Source: an uncultured Eubacterium sp.
GTDB taxonomy: Bacteria > Bacillota > Clostridia > Lachnospirales > Lachnospiraceae
Assembly (NCBI GenBank): GCA_910580075.1
Contig: CAJTVR010000091.1
Coordinates: 1-6,027 of the forward strand
DNA length: 6,027 nucleotides
Direction of reading: 5' to 3'
Part shown: positions 4,385-6,027 of the stretch, in pieces
Layout: every line of letters starts with the position of its first letter
How positions within the stretch are numbered: position 1 is the stretch's first letter
Position numbers and translations under genes: made by a program
The notes under the pieces: model-generated
Told to the model about the DNA's origin: nothing
Seen by the model: the letters and a program-made list of their open reading frames with translations, nothing else
The model's database searches: none

Positions 4385-5878
4385 CTATTTCGATGCTTTC
4401 CACTCATCTATCTGTTTTTGCATTTCTTCAATTACTTTATCAATTCCGGTAGCCTGCAGCTTCTCCTGTAATTTTGGCAGATATTCTTCCGGATCAACGC
4501 TGCCAGTATACAGAGATTTGCCAAACTCATCCAGTACGTTTCCAAATCCGGCTACTTCTGTGCTGACTGGTTCCAGATCAAAATCAAATCCAAATGACGG
4601 CGCATCTACTGAAGATTCATTAAACTCTTTAAATGTCGCCCACTTATCCACTGGCTCGTTTGCAAGTACATAAGTATTGAACAGGCCGCCCTGTACCCAG
4701 TAAGAAACGGAGTAATTTTTCCTTGTTTCCTCATTCAGCTTGATTTTGTTTTCATATACATACGGCTTGCCTTCAGCTGCTGCTGCCTCGTCAGCCGGAA
4801 CTTCCACTTTATCCCAGTGTTCGCCTTCGATACCGTAATTTAACAGGTTTCTCAGATATTCGTCCGAGTTAATCAGATCCAGAAGAGCTACTGCTTTTTC
4901 CGGATGCTTGGTCTGTGCATTAATTGCTGTCAGCGCACCGCGGGCAGAAAGGTTCGTTACATAAGTGTCCATAATCGGTGTTGCCACAACCTCATAGCCG
5001 AGGTCTTTTCCCCATACAAGTTCTGCAAACGGCTGTCCGTCACCCTTTGTTACAAAACGTTTGATCGACTTATCATCTGAAGCTGTTGCAGCATCTTTGT
5101 TGATATAGCCATCCAGATAATACTTGCGCATGGTTGCAAGCGTGGATTTCATTTTTTCTGTTTCAAACACATTTTTTACAGTCAGTGTGTCATCACCGTA
5201 TTCAATTCCGACCGGGTTCTGGATTAAATCCATGTAAATCGGTGCGGAATAGCTGCTGGTCAGATACATCGGCACAACATCCGGCTCATTTTCCTTAATC
5301 AGTTTCAGCCATGGCTCCAGATCTTCCAGACTGTGGATGTCTTCTACAGGAACATTGTATTTATCTACATATTCTTTCGTAAATACCCACATAGGCATGC
5401 TGCCGATTTCTTTCTCGCTCGGAACGCCGTAAGTCTTACCCTGTACTTTTGCAGCTTCCCAGAAACGAGCGTCAATATTTTTATACATTTCTGTGTCTTT
5501 AATATAATCATCTATCTGTAAAAATGCCCCTTTGTTGGCATTCTGCAGATAATTGTTTGCCCATGAGCAGGTAAAGCATAAATCCCAGTCATCGCCTGTG
5601 TTAATTACAACCTGCATCTTCTGGTCGTAATCACCCCAGCCTGCTGTATTGATTCTCAGCTTTACACCGATTTTTTCCCCTATATATTCATTCACCTTTT
5701 CTAAAACCCGGTCCTGGTCTTTCTGGGCATCGCCAATCTGCCACCAGGTCAGTTCGACAATTTCATCTCCCCCAGCATTCGTTTCAGCCTTCTTGCCGCC
5801 GCACCCGGTTAACATGGATGCTGACAGAATAGCTGCAAGCCCTGCTGCTGCAAAACGCTTGAACATTTTCCATTTCAT
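4385..5878 (-). CDS. ABC transporter solute-binding lipoprotein, DUF3502 type
   Basis: This is the substrate-capturing lipoprotein of a carbohydrate-type ABC importer, 497 residues from the preferred start. The N-terminus is a lipoprotein signal: basic MKWKMFKR, a hydrophobic AAAGLAAILSAS stretch, then the lipobox LTGC, with Cys26 as the lipid anchor. The mature protein begins with a G/K/N linker and a periplasmic-binding-protein fold (LTWWQIGDAQKD near the start). The last roughly 70 residues (GFDFDLEPVSTEVAG, then VDPEEYLPKLQEKLQATGID) match the DUF3502 C-terminal domain of LipO/LplA-like proteins. The start is ATG at 5878, because AGGAGG (5887-5892) lies 8 nt away. The upstream in-frame ATG at 5884 is only 2 nt from it and would add Met-Ile. 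Partner permeases are not in the window and may lie beyond the right edge. The ligand is unknown, probably an oligosaccharide or related compound. Confidence 0.92.
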   Translation of the reverse strand: MKWKMFKRFAAAGLAAILSASMLTGCGGKKAETNAGGDEIVELTWWQIGDAQKDQDRVLEKVNEYIGEKIGVKLRINTAGWGDYDQKMQVVINTGDDWDLCFTCSWANNYLQNANKGAFLQIDDYIKDTEMYKNIDARFWEAAKVQGKTYGVPSEKEIGSMPMWVFTKEYVDKYNVPVEDIHSLEDLEPWLKLIKENEPDVVPMYLTSSYSAPIYMDLIQNPVGIEYGDDTLTVKNVFETEKMKSTLATMRKYYLDGYINKDAATASDDKSIKRFVTKGDGQPFAELVWGKDLGYEVVATPIMDTYVTNLSARGALTAINAQTKHPEKAVALLDLINSDEYLRNLLNYGIEGEHWDKVEVPADEAAAAEGKPYVYENKIKLNEETRKNYSVSYWVQGGLFNTYVLANEPVDKWATFKEFNESSVDAPSFGFDFDLEPVSTEVAGFGNVLDEFGKSLYTGSVDPEEYLPKLQEKLQATGIDKVIEEMQKQIDEWKASK

Positions 5879-5886
5879 AATCATAT

Positions 5887-5893
5887 CCTCCTC
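5887..5893 (-). promoter_or_regulatory. Ribosome binding site that decides the lipoprotein start
   Basis: Minus-strand GAGGAGG lies 2 nt before one in-frame ATG (5884) and 8 nt before the next (5878). Only the latter has normal spacing, which favours the 497-residue product. Confidence 0.75.
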
Positions 5894-5900
5894 ATAATAT

Positions 5901-6027
5901 GTTTACTTTTTTACAAATAAGATTACTCTTCTATAAAGTTTACTTTTTTACAAATAAGCCTGTTCTTTTATAGTAAATTTACTTTTTTACAAAAGCTTAC
6001 TCTTTTATAATAAGTTTACTCTCTTAT
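5901..6027 (-). repeat. A/T-rich tandem array upstream of the lipoprotein gene
   Basis: About seven units of 16-20 bases can be read on the minus strand with core TRTAAAARAGTAANCTT. They alternate between two variants, so that a 21-base stretch recurs exactly at 5901-5921 and 5938-5958 (period 37). It recurs imperfectly from 5977 and again from 6014. The array continues past the window edge and ends about 8 bases before the ribosome site. It fills the space where the promoter and operators of the lipoprotein gene should be. Several units contain TATAAA-like -10 cores. A regulator-binding array or slippage-prone repeat tract are both possible. Confidence 0.75.

Overview
The window looks like a chromosome segment of a gut-type Firmicute, most likely a Lachnospiraceae member (Blautia/Clostridium-like). 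The basis is moderate GC, strong AGGAGG ribosome sites, a DUF3502-type solute-binding lipoprotein and a Firmicutes-style xis-int pair. This placement is inference from gene style, not from a search.

Layout. The left end (1-800) has almost no protein-coding sequence. It holds the first 17 codons of a leftward gene (1-52). Upstream of that gene, on the minus strand, are a sigma70-like promoter (375-403) and two successive hairpins followed by T-runs (218-266 and 123-190). This suggests a structured leader or small RNA. Next comes a rightward recombination module: a small MerR/excisionase-type HTH protein (808-1017) and a complete 476-residue tyrosine recombinase (1038-2468). A short stretch rich in direct and inverted repeats follows (2471-2569), a plausible attachment-site region. 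Then comes an intact tRNA-Arg(CCU) gene on the minus strand (2714-2787) with its own terminator (2676-2710). The integrase and everything left of it probably form one end of an integrated element that targets this tRNA gene.

The most unusual part lies behind the tRNA. Its 5' half and about 73 bases of its leader are repeated in direct orientation with a 124-base period. One copy (2872-2911) is nearly perfect and a third (2996-3035) is degenerate. Identity of the good copy ends one base beyond the anticodon loop, where anticodon-loop tyrosine integrases cut. The only strong promoter seen (TTGACA-N17-TATACT, 3078-3106, minus strand) lies upstream of all three copies. A single leader of about 280 bases would therefore run through two broken tRNA halves before the functional tRNA.

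The right side (3190-6027) appears to be ordinary chromosome. It carries an APH/choline-kinase-fold phosphotransferase (3306-4295) and a carbohydrate-type ABC transporter solute-binding lipoprotein (4385-5878), both leftward, with large hairpins after each. Immediately upstream of the lipoprotein is an A/T-rich tandem array (unit about 18-19 bases, higher-order period 37) that runs off the window end.
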